This document shows, one piece after another, positions 20,450 through 28,916 of a stretch of 39,783 bases of DNA. Within the stretch, counting starts at the first letter, position 1, and each line of letters starts with the position of its first letter. A program made the position numbers and the translations under genes. Below the pieces are notes generated by a model. That model made no database searches. It saw only the letters and a program-made list of their open reading frames with translations, and was not told the DNA's origin. Location: contig JACOTA010000006.1 of the NCBI GenBank assembly GCA_016178585.1, positions 1-39,783 on the forward strand, read 5' to 3'. The DNA is from Nitrospirota bacterium. Its GTDB lineage: Bacteria > Nitrospirota > Nitrospiria > JACQBW01.

Positions 20450-22336
20450 ATGTTAATTCAAACATTTAAAGAAAAATATGATGTCATTGTGATTGGCGCC
20501 GGCCATGCGGGGTGCGAGGCCGCGCTGGCTTCGGCCCGGATGGGGGCTAAAACCTTGCTCTGTACCATCAGCCTCGATAAGATCGGCCAGATGTCCTGTA
20601 ACCCGGCCATCGGAGGAATTGCAAAAGGGCACCTGGTTCGTGAAATTGACGCTCTGGGCGGAGAGATGGGTAAAAACGCCGATAAAACCGGCATACAGTT
20701 TAAAATGCTCAATACCCGAAAGGGCCCCTCGGTTCGTGCCCTGCGGGCTCAGTCAGATAAAGACCTTTACCGCGAGGAAATGACCCGATCCCTGTTAAAC
20801 CAGGAAAGTCTGGAATTGCTGGGGGAGATGATCGACCGCATTCTTGTCGAAGACGGACGGGTGATCGGGATCGAAACCGCCGGTGGAAAAACGTTCCTGT
20901 CGCAAAATGTGATTGTCACGACCGGGACTTTCTTGCGGGGGTTGATCCATATTGGTTTAACCCGCTTTCCATCGGGAAGAGCCGGGGAAAACGCGTCGGA
21001 AAATCTTTCCAAATCATTTTTACAGCTCGGATTCCCCCTCGGCCGTTTAAAAACGGGAACGCCCCCCCGAATCGACGGCAGGACCATTGATTTTTCCAAA
21101 ACCGCTCCACAGTACGGCGATGCCCCCCCGCTTCCTTTTTCGTTTGAAACCCGTCAGATTTCCCTCCCGCAGGTCCCCTGTTATTTGACCTATACCCAGG
21201 CAGAGACCCATCGGATCATTAAAGATAATCTCGACCGCTCTCCTTTATTTAACGGGACGATAGAGGGGATCGGGCCGCGCTATTGTCCTTCGATTGAAGA
21301 CAAGGTCTTCCGGTTTGCCGATAAAGAGCGCCATCAGATCTTTTTAGAGCCTGAAGGTCTGGAAACAAACTCATGGTATCCCAACGGTGTTTCCACGAGT
21401 CTTCCGGTCGATGTCCAGCTTGCCTTTATCCGGACGATTTCCGGCCTGGAAAAAGCCGAATTTCTCCGACCCGGATATGCCATCGAGTATGACTTTGTTC
21501 CTCCCACTGAATTAAAACCAACCCTGGAGACCAAACGGGTGGAAGGCTTATATCATGCCGGCCAGATCAACGGAACGTCGGGCTATGAAGAGGCGGCGGC
21601 ACAGGGGTTAATGGCGGGGATTAACGCGGTTTTAAAAATGAGAGGAGAAGCGCCTTTTATTTTAAAGCGGTCAGAGGCTTATATCGGCGTCTTGATCGAT
21701 GACCTGGTGACGAAGGGAACAAACGAGCCTTACCGGATGTTCACCTCGCGTGCGGAGTACCGCCTTCTTCTTCGCCATGACAACGCCGATTTAAGACTTT
21801 CCGAAATAGGGTATGGCCTTGGTTTGGTCGGGGAAAATCGGTATAAAAGATTTTTAAGAAAGAAAGAGTCTATTTTCCGGAAGATCGAATGGCTGGAGTC
21901 AACCCGGCTCGGGTCGTTTGAAGATTATTCGGAACGACTCCGTGGAATGGGTCAGACAGGCTTGCCCGATTTAACCCTGAGTCAGCTTTTAAAAAGGCCG
22001 GAAGTTGATTACGGAACGCTGTGTGAATGGTTTGATGAACCGAACGACGACGAAGAGATGGGCGCCCAGGTTGAAATTCAGGTTAAATATGAAGGGTATA
22101 TTCAACGGCAAAACGAGCAAATCAGCCAATTTCATTTAAGTGAAAATAAAAAGATTCCCTATGACTTTGATTATTCCTCGGTGAAAAGCCTTTCCCACGA
22201 AGTCCTTCAAAAACTAACCCATATCCGGCCCCTTTCGGTGGGCCAGGCATCCCGGATTTCAGGCGTGACCCCGGTTGCGATTTCGCTCCTCCTGGTCGCG
22301 TTGGAGCGTCACCGGCGAAGCGGTGTGAAAAATTAA
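20450..22336 (+). CDS. mnmG: tRNA uridine 5-carboxymethylaminomethyl modification enzyme MnmG
   Basis: MnmG is the FAD- and NADH-dependent partner of MnmE in wobble-uridine modification. The 628-residue length is normal. It has the N-terminal dinucleotide fold '[19 protein letters not shown]', the conserved cysteine block '[20 protein letters not shown]', '[12 protein letters not shown]', '[10 protein letters not shown]', the second cysteine region 'YCPSIEDKV', the FAD-binding '[20 protein letters not shown]' and the helical C-terminal tRNA-binding domain ('[19 protein letters not shown]'). The ATG at 20450 lacks a strong ribosome-binding site but gives the standard N-terminus. It follows mnmE after 259 bp of repeat elements. 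Confidence 0.98.
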   Translation: MLIQTFKEKYDVIVIGAGHAGCEAALASARMGAKTLLCTISLDKIGQMSCNPAIGGIAKGHLVREIDALGGEMGKNADKTGIQFKMLNTRKGPSVRALRAQSDKDLYREEMTRSLLNQESLELLGEMIDRILVEDGRVIGIETAGGKTFLSQNVIVTTGTFLRGLIHIGLTRFPSGRAGENASENLSKSFLQLGFPLGRLKTGTPPRIDGRTIDFSKTAPQYGDAPPLPFSFETRQISLPQVPCYLTYTQAETHRIIKDNLDRSPLFNGTIEGIGPRYCPSIEDKVFRFADKERHQIFLEPEGLETNSWYPNGVSTSLPVDVQLAFIRTISGLEKAEFLRPGYAIEYDFVPPTELKPTLETKRVEGLYHAGQINGTSGYEEAAAQGLMAGINAVLKMRGEAPFILKRSEAYIGVLIDDLVTKGTNEPYRMFTSRAEYRLLLRHDNADLRLSEIGYGLGLVGENRYKRFLRKKESIFRKIEWLESTRLGSFEDYSERLRGMGQTGLPDLTLSQLLKRPEVDYGTLCEWFDEPNDDEEMGAQVEIQVKYEGYIQRQNEQISQFHLSENKKIPYDFDYSSVKSLSHEVLQKLTHIRPLSVGQASRISGVTPVAISLLLVALERHRRSGVKN

Positions 22337-22363
22337 GCCTGTTTGTAGCCAAGGCGGAAACAT

Positions 22364-22391
22364 CAAAAAAGGGCGAGCCAAAACTCGCCCC
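22364..22391 (-). terminator. Rho-independent terminator of the peroxiredoxin gene
   Basis: gggcgag (22371-22377) and ctcgccc (22384-22390) pair around a 6-nt loop. On the minus strand the stem is followed by six T residues (aaaaaa at 22365-22370). It lies just after the peroxiredoxin stop and between convergent genes. Confidence 0.85.
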
Positions 22392-22406
22392 TGCAGAGGG
22401 TATTTT

Positions 22407-23069
22407 TTAAACTTTTGGGAGGTCTTTCAGGCAGAGATAAAAATCCTGATAGAGATAATCTTTTCCTTTATGGCTTTCCCGTTCTTTAACCTCATCCACT
22501 TTTTTGGGCGGCGGCACAACCACCTTGTTTCCCGGCGTCCAGTTCACCGGTGTCGCAACGGTAAACTTGTCAGCCGTTTGCAGCGAAGTGACCAATCGAA
22601 TGATCTCTTCGACGTTCCGTCCCACATTCATCGGATAGTAAACAAGGGCGCGGACAACCCGTTTGGGATCGATGATAAAAACCGCGCGAATGGTTGCCGT
22701 GGCGCTGGCTCCCGGATGGATCATTCCATAAGCCTGTGAAACCTTCATGTCGATATCGGCAATCATTGGAAAAGGGATTTCAACACCCATTTTCTCTTTC
22801 ATGTTTTGAAGCCAGGCCAAATGGGAATGAATGCTATCGACGCTGATACCGATTAATTTTGTTGAAATTTTCTTAAAATCTTCGCTTCGCCGTCCAAACT
22901 CCATAAGCTCGGTGCTGCAAACCGGGGTAAAGTCGGCCGGATGAGAAAAAAGGACGACCCACTCTTTTCCCTGCCACTCGCTAAAAGTCATCTCACCGGA
23001 ATGGGTGGTCACTGCCTTAAAATCCGGAGCGACATCTCCAATTTTAGGTAAACTTAATCCTTCTGCCAT
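22407..23069 (-). CDS. 1-Cys peroxiredoxin (Prx6 type)
   Basis: This 220-residue thiol peroxidase reduces H2O2 and organic or peroxynitrite peroxides. The peroxidatic cysteine is Cys51 in 'SHPADFTPVCSTEL', with the conserved Thr and Pro of PxxxT/SxxC. No resolving cysteine occurs at the position of typical 2-Cys enzymes. The long C-terminal arm ('VATPVNWTPGNKVVVPPPKK') is characteristic of the Prx6 subfamily, which includes archaeal Prx and yeast Prx1. A further Cys near the end ('YLCLKDLPKV') could take part in resolution, which is speculative. AAGGAG lies upstream of the ATG and a clear terminator follows. It is monocistronic and cytoplasmic. Confidence 0.93.
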   Translation of the reverse strand: MAEGLSLPKIGDVAPDFKAVTTHSGEMTFSEWQGKEWVVLFSHPADFTPVCSTELMEFGRRSEDFKKISTKLIGISVDSIHSHLAWLQNMKEKMGVEIPFPMIADIDMKVSQAYGMIHPGASATATIRAVFIIDPKRVVRALVYYPMNVGRNVEEIIRLVTSLQTADKFTVATPVNWTPGNKVVVPPPKKVDEVKERESHKGKDYLYQDFYLCLKDLPKV

Positions 23070-23128
23070 AGCTAATCTCCTTAAAGTTTATCGGTTTAGT
23101 AAGAAAATTATAATCACCCCATTTCCTC

Positions 23129-23266
23129 CCAAGACCAGCGATAGACTTCGCACCCACTTATTAATCATGTCATTGCGAGCACCGAAGGGTGCGTGGCAAT
23201 CTTATCGTAAAGTCTTGAGATTGCTTCACTTTGTTCGCAATGACAGCTTTCTAACTCTGTTCTTGG
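23129..23266 (+). repeat. 138-bp MITE-like element, left copy
   Basis: This copy is exactly identical, in reverse complement, to 24366-24503. Ends are imperfect terminal inverted repeats (CCAAGAcCAG ... and, reversed, CCAAGAaCAG). The interior holds a cattgcga...gcaatct / agattgc...tcgcaatg inverted pair of the kind widely dispersed in bacterial genomes. It is non-coding and probably moved in trans by a transposase. Confidence 0.9.
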
Positions 23267-23344
23267 TACTTTTTCTTTATGATGAAATTAAGCTTAAGAA
23301 GCTCCGACGTATTTGTATTTATTTGAACCTAACGGGAGGAAATA

Positions 23345-24091
23345 ATGCTGAATATAATAAAAGTATTAGTAAAAAGCTCCTTTAGAGTGGGAATGTTTCT
23401 GGTCCTATTCTTTTATTTTGCTCCAAAAACGCCTCTTTTAGCCTATGACGTGATTCCTGTTAAACGGGGAGGAGAACTTTTCGGGTCCATCAAATTTATG
23501 GGGGAACCCCCTCCCAATCGATCCCATCAGGTGTTGAATAACCCGGAATTTTGCGGATCGGCGGTTCTAGAAGAGACCACCCTTGTCAATCCCGAAAATC
23601 ATGGCCTGAAAAATGTTGTGATCAGCATTGAGAAAATCGAGCGGGGCAAAAAACCACTTTTATCCTCTCTGGTATTGGAAAATCGTCATTGCCATTTTGT
23701 GCCGCACGTTCAGATGGGAATGGTGGGGAGTTCATATGAAATCAGGAATTCAGATCCGGTGCTCCATAATACCCATCTCTATACCGAATCGGTAACCCTT
23801 GTCAATGTCGCTATGCCCGCCAGCGGGAACAATATCAGAAAAACGATTGTAAAAAAAGGAATCATCAATGCCAAATGTGATGCTCACAAGTTCATGCAAG
23901 GGTGGATATTTGTTTCGGATAACCCATACGGTGCGGTTACTGATCAAGATGGAAATTACAGAATTTCTGACATTCCCCCCGGCAAATATAAAATCGGGAT
24001 CTGGCATGAAAGCCTTCCGCTTCAGGAAAAAGAAGTGGTGATTTCTCCGGAAAAGGAAACCGAACTCTCAATAAAATTTCCCGTGCGCTAA
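23345..24091 (+). CDS. Cupredoxin-like exported protein with carboxypeptidase-regulatory tail
   Basis: This 248-residue exported protein begins with a basic start and a long hydrophobic segment (VGMFLVLFFYF) and is probably cleaved near LLA-YD. The middle resembles a cupredoxin-like domain: 'HNTHLY' (His141, His144) and 'CDAHKFMQGW' (Cys178, His181, Met184) are placed like type-1 copper ligands, although C-x2-H-x2-M is tighter than in plastocyanin. The tail 'AVTDQDGNYRISDIPPGKYK' is a carboxypeptidase-regulatory or peptidase-associated beta-sandwich turn. Such proteins are common in nitrifiers and metal-respiring bacteria, with undefined function. The ATG has GGGAGG 5 nt upstream. The gene is enclosed by identical inverted 138-bp elements. 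Copper binding is inference. Confidence 0.75.
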   Translation: MLNIIKVLVKSSFRVGMFLVLFFYFAPKTPLLAYDVIPVKRGGELFGSIKFMGEPPPNRSHQVLNNPEFCGSAVLEETTLVNPENHGLKNVVISIEKIERGKKPLLSSLVLENRHCHFVPHVQMGMVGSSYEIRNSDPVLHNTHLYTESVTLVNVAMPASGNNIRKTIVKKGIINAKCDAHKFMQGWIFVSDNPYGAVTDQDGNYRISDIPPGKYKIGIWHESLPLQEKEVVISPEKETELSIKFPVR

Positions 24092-24184
24092 AAGGACTCT
24101 GATCACGTTTTTCTGCCTCTGGACGCAAAACCGGGAAGACTAAAATCTTATAAAATAAGAGGCTTGATGGCGGAGAGAACCGCC

Positions 24185-24370
24185 TCAGGATGGTTGAGCG
24201 TCTTCTCCCACCTCTATCAGAAGCAGTTCATGATGAGTTCGACCGGAAGTCAAAGCCGCCGCCGGAAAATTCAATTGACCTTTTTCAATATGCTGGAAAC
24301 CCGGAAGCTCTTTATAAAATTTGAGCGATTGCTTCAGGTTTCTTACATACAAAACCACATGGCCCCCAAG
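24185..24370 (-). pseudogene. Remnant of a VOC (glyoxalase/dioxygenase) family gene
   Basis: The minus strand reads 'LGGHVVLYVRNLKQSLKFYK', 'ELPGFQHIEKGQLNF' and 'PAAALTSGRTHHELLLIEVG', which is the N-terminal half of a vicinal-oxygen-chelate protein (betaalphabetabetabeta fold, metal His in GHVVL and HHELLL). A TGA ends it after 61 codons, and the second half (the usual YH(I/V)G...) is not found. The 5' end runs straight into the 138-bp element at 24366, where the start codon should be, so insertion probably removed it. No intact start exists. An ORF on the opposite strand here is a mirror frame. Confidence 0.7.
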
Positions 24371-24503
24371 AACAGAGTTAGAAAGCTGTCATTGCGAACA
24401 AAGTGAAGCAATCTCAAGACTTTACGATAAGATTGCCACGCACCCTTCGGTGCTCGCAATGACATGATTAATAAGTGGGTGCGAAGTCTATCGCTGGTCT
24501 TGG
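24366..24503 (-). repeat. 138-bp MITE-like element, right copy
   Basis: Exact reverse complement of 23129-23266 over the full 138 bases, with flanks that differ immediately outside. It abuts the VOC-family remnant. No convincing target-site duplication is visible at either copy. Confidence 0.9.
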
Positions 24504-24675
24504 AAATCGATCAATTTCCTTGCACTTTCGTCAATGCCCACCCTTCACTGAAGGGTTACCAAAAAGGAAATAATCAATTTGACCTGCAAAAAGTTTTCTG
24601 TTAAACCTTTACCTGACGCGCCGTAAAGCTTCGGGGTTTATTTTTTTAAGTCATTTTAAGTAAAAGGGGGAATCA
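24504..24675. promoter_or_regulatory. Leader of ugd with two hairpins
   Basis: 24540-24556 is a perfect acccttca / tgaagggt hairpin with a 1-nt loop. Around 24602-24645, taaacc pairs with ggttta and is followed by a run of seven T residues, a terminator-like structure about 30 bases before the ugd ribosome-binding site. It could be an attenuator or simply the end of an upstream transcript. No known riboswitch consensus was recognised. Confidence 0.3.
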
Positions 24676-25974
24676 ATGAAAATTTGCATGATTGGCGCGG
24701 GATATGTCGGGCTGGTAACCGGCGCCTGTTTTGCCGAATTTGGCATCCAGACGACCTGTATCGATAAGGATAAGGTCAAAATCAAAACGCTTGAAAAAGG
24801 AGAAATCCCTTTTTATGAGCCGGGGTTGAGAGAACTCGTCGCAAAAAATGTCCTTCAAAAGCGCCTTGCCTTTTCTTCGGATTTAAATAAATCGATTGAA
24901 AAAAGCGAAGTCATTTTTATCGCCTGCGGAACCCCGCAGGGCCACAACCGGGAAGCTGATCTGACGGCCATCAAAGAGGCGGCGAAAACGATTGGCCAAA
25001 ACTTGAAAGGGTATAAGGTGATTGTGACCAAAAGCACAGTCCCGGTGGGAACCAGCGAGGCGGTTAAAAAAATCATTGCCCAATACGCGGGAAAGCGAAA
25101 ATTCGATGTGGTTTCAAACCCTGAGTTTTTGAGAGAAGGGTCGGCCATTGAAGATTTTATGCGGCCTAACCGCGTCATCATCGGTTCCGACAGCCCAAAA
25201 GCCCTTGAGACCATGAAAGACCTCTACCGGGTGCTTTATTTGATTGAAACCCCCTTTGTCCTCACCGATTTAAGGACGGCGGAGTTGATCAAGTATGTTT
25301 CGAACTCTTTTTTAGCCACCAAGGTTTCTTTCATTAACGAAGTGGCGAATTTATGCGAGCTGGTGGGCGCGGATGTTCAGGTGGTTTCCAAAGGAATGGG
25401 GCTTGATCATCGAATCGGGAACAAGTTTTTACATGCCGGACCCGGTTTTGGAGGGTCCTGTTTTCCGAAAGACACCCAGGCTCTGGTAAAAATTGCGGAG
25501 GCGGCCGGCTATTCATTTCAACTGGTCAAAACGGCAATCGAGGTCAACGAAAAACAACGAACCCGGATGGTTCAAAAGATCCAAAAAGCGCTGGGAGGGT
25601 TTAAAAATAAAACGCTCGGGGTGCTTGGCCTTTCGTTTAAACCGAACACAGATGATTTAAGAGAGTCTCCAGCCATTGCGATTATTCAGCAATTACAGGC
25701 CAGGGGAGTGGCGATTCAGGCTTATGATCCGGTGGCGATGGAAGGGGCTAAAGCGGTCTATAAAAAAATTTCCTATGGCGCGGACCCGTATCAAACGGCA
25801 AGAGGAGCCGATGGGCTGGTTTTGTTGACGGAATGGAATGAGTTTAGAAACCTCGACCTTTTACGAATGAAAGAGTTGTTAAAAACACCCCTTTTAATGG
25901 ATCTTCGCAACGTGTATGATCCCCAAAAGGTTCGAGCTCTGGGATTCACCTACGTTTCCGTTGGCCGTCAATAG
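24676..25974 (+). CDS. ugd: UDP-glucose 6-dehydrogenase
   Basis: This enzyme oxidises UDP-glucose to UDP-glucuronate with two NAD+. The 432-residue protein has the NAD fold 'MIGAGYVGLVTGACFAEFG', 'VTKSTVPVGTS', 'SNPEFLREGSAIEDF', the central helix region, the catalytic Cys262 in 'GPGFGGSCFPKDTQAL', and the C-terminal UDP-binding domain with 'GLSFKPNTDDLRESPA'. The length is normal. GGGGG lies 5 nt before the ATG. The next plus-strand gene encodes a UDP-glucuronate-epimerase-like enzyme 371 bp away, so the pair probably makes UDP-galacturonate for envelope polysaccharide. A nested-hairpin element separates them. Confidence 0.96.
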   Translation: MKICMIGAGYVGLVTGACFAEFGIQTTCIDKDKVKIKTLEKGEIPFYEPGLRELVAKNVLQKRLAFSSDLNKSIEKSEVIFIACGTPQGHNREADLTAIKEAAKTIGQNLKGYKVIVTKSTVPVGTSEAVKKIIAQYAGKRKFDVVSNPEFLREGSAIEDFMRPNRVIIGSDSPKALETMKDLYRVLYLIETPFVLTDLRTAELIKYVSNSFLATKVSFINEVANLCELVGADVQVVSKGMGLDHRIGNKFLHAGPGFGGSCFPKDTQALVKIAEAAGYSFQLVKTAIEVNEKQRTRMVQKIQKALGGFKNKTLGVLGLSFKPNTDDLRESPAIAIIQQLQARGVAIQAYDPVAMEGAKAVYKKISYGADPYQTARGADGLVLLTEWNEFRNLDLLRMKELLKTPLLMDLRNVYDPQKVRALGFTYVSVGRQ

Positions 25975-25988
25975 TAGGGGGTTTCTGA

Positions 25989-26284
25989 GCTTTGCCTGCT
26001 CCCGGTATAAGTTTCAGATGCCGTTTATCAAGACCACGGCAGGGGCATTCCGTCATGAGTCAAAGCGTCGACCATGATTTTCTCCTGTGACGTATTTGCT
26101 TCGGCCTGAAGCGCTCACGAAGCGCGCTTCAGGCAGGTGGTTTATCTTTTGAGGGGTTGGATTCAAAATTTATATGTCCGCTGCGGAACCGCTCCCAAAG
26201 CAAGCTCGGAGGCACCTACCCATTCCTCCATCCCCCTGCCGTGGTCCTGGCTCCGGTTGTCTCTAAAAACCGTGGGTGGACAAG
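25989..26284 (-). repeat. Nested-hairpin element, copy 1
   Basis: This ~296-bp non-coding element lies between ugd and the epimerase gene. A perfect 14-bp arm (gaccacggcagggg, 26032-26045) pairs with 26233-26246. Centred inside is an 11-bp hairpin (gcctgaagcgc, 26104-26114, with 26124-26134). Its reverse complement aligns along most of its length with 27956-28203. Confidence 0.75.
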
Positions 26285-26345
26285 GGTTTCTGAGAGGCGC
26301 GGAATCCAGGTGAATCTAAACGGTTAAAAAAAGGGGACGCAAAGG

Positions 26346-27293
26346 TTGGAAAAAATATTGGTGACGGGGGCGGCGGGTTTTATTGGTTCTCATTTGACCG
26401 GCCGTCTTTTATCACTCGGATACAGGGTTTACGGACTCGACAACTTTGACTCCTTTTATGACCCGGCCTTAAAACAAAAGAACGTCGACCTGTTTAAAGA
26501 CCACCCTCTTTTTTCCCTTTTTGTCGGGGATATTCGGGACACTCCTTTTTTAGAAAGAATTTTTGCCCGGCAGTCGTTTGACAAAATCGTCCATCTGGCG
26601 GCTCGCGCCGGCGTTCGCCCCTCCATTCAAAACCCCTTGCTTTACGAAGAGGTGAATATTAAAGGGACGCTCAACCTCCTGGAGCTTTCGCGGATTCATT
26701 CCATTAAGCAATTTGTGTTCGCCTCTTCCTCCTCCGTTTACGGCGGGAATATTAAAACCCCTTTTTCTGAAGCCGATCCGGTCGATTCACCCGGCTCGCC
26801 CTATGCGGCAACTAAAAAAGCCGGGGAGCTCTTTTGCTATAACTACCACCATCTTTATCAAATTCCAATGACTTGTTTACGGTTTTTTACGGTGTATGGC
26901 CCGAGACAACGCCCGGAAATGGCCATCCATCTTTTTGCGCGAGCGATCTTTGAAGGAAAGTCCCTCCCTTTGTTCGGCGATGGAACCATCAGGCGGGATT
27001 TTACCTACATCGACGACATTATCGACGGGATCGTCCAGGCGATAAAAAATCCTTTCGAGTTTGAGATTTTTAATCTGGGAGAGTCGGAAACCCATCCGAT
27101 GAATAAAGTTATCGAATTACTGTCAAAATATATTGGAAAACCAGCCAGGATAAATTACCTTCCCGTTGCGCCGGGGGATATGTTAATCACCTATGCCGAT
27201 ATTTCGAAAGCGCGAAAGAAATTAGGGTATGATCCTAAAACCCCCCTTGAACAAGGCGTTTTTAAATTTGTGGAGAACCTGAAAAAACAGTAA
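26346..27293 (+). CDS. NAD-dependent sugar-nucleotide epimerase, UDP-glucuronate 4-epimerase-like
   Basis: This 315-residue extended short-chain dehydrogenase has the NAD motif 'GAAGFIGSHL' (8-17), the substrate and cofactor region 'LDNFDSFYDPALKQKN', the serine cluster 'SSSSVYGG', and the catalytic Tyr153 and Lys157 in 'YAATKKAGE'. The 'NFDSFYDPALK' region resembles UDP-glucuronate 4-epimerases (GlcA to GalA). The neighbour ugd makes that substrate, which supports this specificity over GalE. The start is TTG at 26346, with AGGGGAC a few bases upstream; no in-frame ATG precedes the NAD motif. Substrate choice is inference. Confidence 0.85.
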   Translation: MEKILVTGAAGFIGSHLTGRLLSLGYRVYGLDNFDSFYDPALKQKNVDLFKDHPLFSLFVGDIRDTPFLERIFARQSFDKIVHLAARAGVRPSIQNPLLYEEVNIKGTLNLLELSRIHSIKQFVFASSSSVYGGNIKTPFSEADPVDSPGSPYAATKKAGELFCYNYHHLYQIPMTCLRFFTVYGPRQRPEMAIHLFARAIFEGKSLPLFGDGTIRRDFTYIDDIIDGIVQAIKNPFEFEIFNLGESETHPMNKVIELLSKYIGKPARINYLPVAPGDMLITYADISKARKKLGYDPKTPLEQGVFKFVENLKKQ

Positions 27294-27432
27294 TCCAGCC
27301 TTAAACCCGGTCCGGTCTTTTACTTTTAGGATTGATCTTGTTGTTTAACTTCGCTATTCTTTGTCCCGATCTCTTGAGAAAAGTTTCTTTTTCGTTTTTG
27401 GCGCGGTTTTGTACAAAAGAGAGGAAAAATAA

Positions 27433-27810
27433 ATGGCCCAAAAAGTTCTTCTTATTGACGACAGTGATTTTGTGCGAACGATGTTTTTAACCGTTTTGAT
27501 GACCGGGGGGTTTCAGGTTTCAGCCGCAAAAGATGGAAACGAAGGAATCGCGGCCATTACTAAAGAAAAACCTGATTTAATTTTGCTTGATTTAATGATG
27601 CCGGTTATGGATGGGTTTAAAGTTCTTTCTTTTTTAAGAGGCGATCCGAAAACGGCTGACATTCCCGTGATCGTCCTGTCGGCCAAAGGAAACCCGGAAG
27701 AAATTCAAAAAGCAATGTCGTTGGGAGCAAAAGATTTTTTAATTAAGTCCACCACTCCTCCTAAAAAAGTTTTAGAGAAAGTTAAATTTCACCTCTCCTC
27801 GCCCAAATAA
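27433..27810 (+). CDS. Single-domain response regulator (CheY-like)
   Basis: This 125-residue receiver domain has no output domain. The acidic pair is in 'LLIDDSD' (Asp9, Asp10), the phospho-acceptor is Asp53 in 'LILLDLMMPVMDGFK', the Ser switch is in 'VIVLSAKG', and the conserved Lys is in 'KDFLIKSTTPP'. Such stand-alone regulators act by protein contact, for example on motors, kinases or secretion systems. No histidine kinase is nearby. GAGG precedes the ATG. A perfect parS site lies 39 bp after its stop. The family call is firm; the partner is unknown. Confidence 0.92.
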   Translation: MAQKVLLIDDSDFVRTMFLTVLMTGGFQVSAAKDGNEGIAAITKEKPDLILLDLMMPVMDGFKVLSFLRGDPKTADIPVIVLSAKGNPEEIQKAMSLGAKDFLIKSTTPPKKVLEKVKFHLSSPK

Positions 27811-27848
27811 CTATGTAAATATTTGATTTTATTATATTTTAAAATTAA

Positions 27849-27864
27849 TGTTCCACGTGGAACA
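27849..27864. promoter_or_regulatory. parS centromere site 1
   Basis: TGTTCCACGTGGAACA is a perfect 16-bp palindrome matching the near-universal chromosomal parS consensus bound by ParB. It lies 1.4 kb from parA, directly after the response regulator gene. Confidence 0.93.
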
Positions 27865-27955
27865 TTTTTAGTTTTGCTTCAGTTTTTGGTGTCAGATGGG
27901 CATTGGAATGTCTCTCTCCAATGCCATCGAACCTTGTCCGAATCTCTGTATTTTT

Positions 27956-28203
27956 CTTGCCCCTCCCCAGTTTTATCCAAAAGAACCGGGACCAAGGCCA
28001 GGGGAGGGGGTTGGAGGAATGGGTCGTACGCCAAAACAACCCTTTAAGAGACAAACCACCTGCCTGAAGCGCGTTTCATGAGCGCTTCAGGCCATTGCAA
28101 TGACGACAGAGGAGACAATAACGGGAGACGTTTTGACCCGTGACGGAAACTCCCTCCCCTGGCCTGAAAAAACGACTATTTTAAAAAACTGGGGGTGGGC
28201 AAG
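27956..28203 (+). repeat. Nested-hairpin element, copy 2
   Basis: This 248-bp non-coding element has terminal inverted repeats cttgcccctccccagtttt (from 27956) and aaaactgggggtgggcaag (to 28203). A perfect 13-bp inner arm is ggccaggggaggg (27996-28008) with 28152-28164. A central 11-bp hairpin is gcctgaagcgc (28062-28072) with 28082-28092. It is a diverged, inverted copy of 25989-26284. Confidence 0.8.
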
Positions 28204-28269
28204 CTAGATTTTTATATTATGGTAGGGTTAATCATTTTTGCGGTCCAAAACTGAAATAAAGCCGTTTTT

Positions 28270-28908
28270 ATGAAATACTTATTGTTAGAGAATATCCTGA
28301 AAAAAGGGGCTAAGGAGTTAGGTTTTAATCTGACTTTTAAGCAGCTTCAGCTATTTCAAGACTATAATGAATTGCTCCTTTTTTGGAATAAGGCTATTAA
28401 TTTAACGACGATTGTTGATGAAGAAGAGGTTGCTCAAAAACATTTTGTAGATTCCCTGGCGTATATCAAAGCTTTTCCTCCATTTTTTGCTGAATTGAAA
28501 TTTCTGGATATCGGGAGCGGAGCCGGTTTTCCCGGCGTTCCTCTTAAAATTGTTTTTCCTGATCTGAAAATTTGTCTGATGGAGCCTTCTTTTAAAAGAA
28601 CGTCTTTCCTTCATACCCTTAATTCGAGGCTTAAATTGGATGTTCGAATCATTGAAGAAAAAGCCGAGAAATGGCTTAAACAGAATCAGGAATATTTTGA
28701 TGTCATGATGATGCGGGCTGTGGGGCAAATTGACCATTTCATCGATCAAATTTTTGATTATTTAAATCCAAACGGAAGGATCATTATTTCAACGGGTCCA
28801 GGAGAGCGGCTTTTTAATAATAAGAAGGGTCGGGACGTTGAAACGATCTCCTTTCTCCTCCCTTTAACGACGATTAGGCGAAATCTGTTGATCATTCATA
28901 AGTCCTAA
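28270..28908 (+). CDS. rsmG: 16S rRNA (guanine-N7) methyltransferase RsmG
   Basis: RsmG (GidB) methylates N7 of G527 of 16S rRNA using S-adenosylmethionine. The 212-residue protein has the family opening 'YNELLLFWNKAINLTTI', the 'HFVDSL' block, the SAM motif 'LDIGSGAGFPGVPLKI' (79-94), 'LMEPSFKRTSFL' and 'MMRAVGQIDHFIDQ'. In many bacteria rsmG lies next to mnmG and before parAB; here it precedes parA, while mnmG is 6 kb upstream, separated by inserted accessory genes. The ATG at 28270 lacks a strong ribosome-binding site but gives a standard N-terminus. Confidence 0.95.
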   Translation: MKYLLLENILKKGAKELGFNLTFKQLQLFQDYNELLLFWNKAINLTTIVDEEEVAQKHFVDSLAYIKAFPPFFAELKFLDIGSGAGFPGVPLKIVFPDLKICLMEPSFKRTSFLHTLNSRLKLDVRIIEEKAEKWLKQNQEYFDVMMMRAVGQIDHFIDQIFDYLNPNGRIIISTGPGERLFNNKKGRDVETISFLLPLTTIRRNLLIIHKS

Positions 28909-28916
28909 AAATGGTA

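Noticed and set aside
24164-24406. 80-residue plus-strand ORF
   Set aside because: Its opposite strand encodes a recognisable VOC fragment, and its end runs into the 138-bp element. It has no family features of its own.
27897-27924. ggcattgga/tccaatgcc hairpin as terminator of the response regulator
   Set aside because: The 9-bp stem is real but is not followed by a T-run on either strand, so termination cannot be supported.
27823-28081. Three overlapping small ORFs around parS site 1
   Set aside because: They cross a parS site and the nested-hairpin element on both strands and have no coding-like character.
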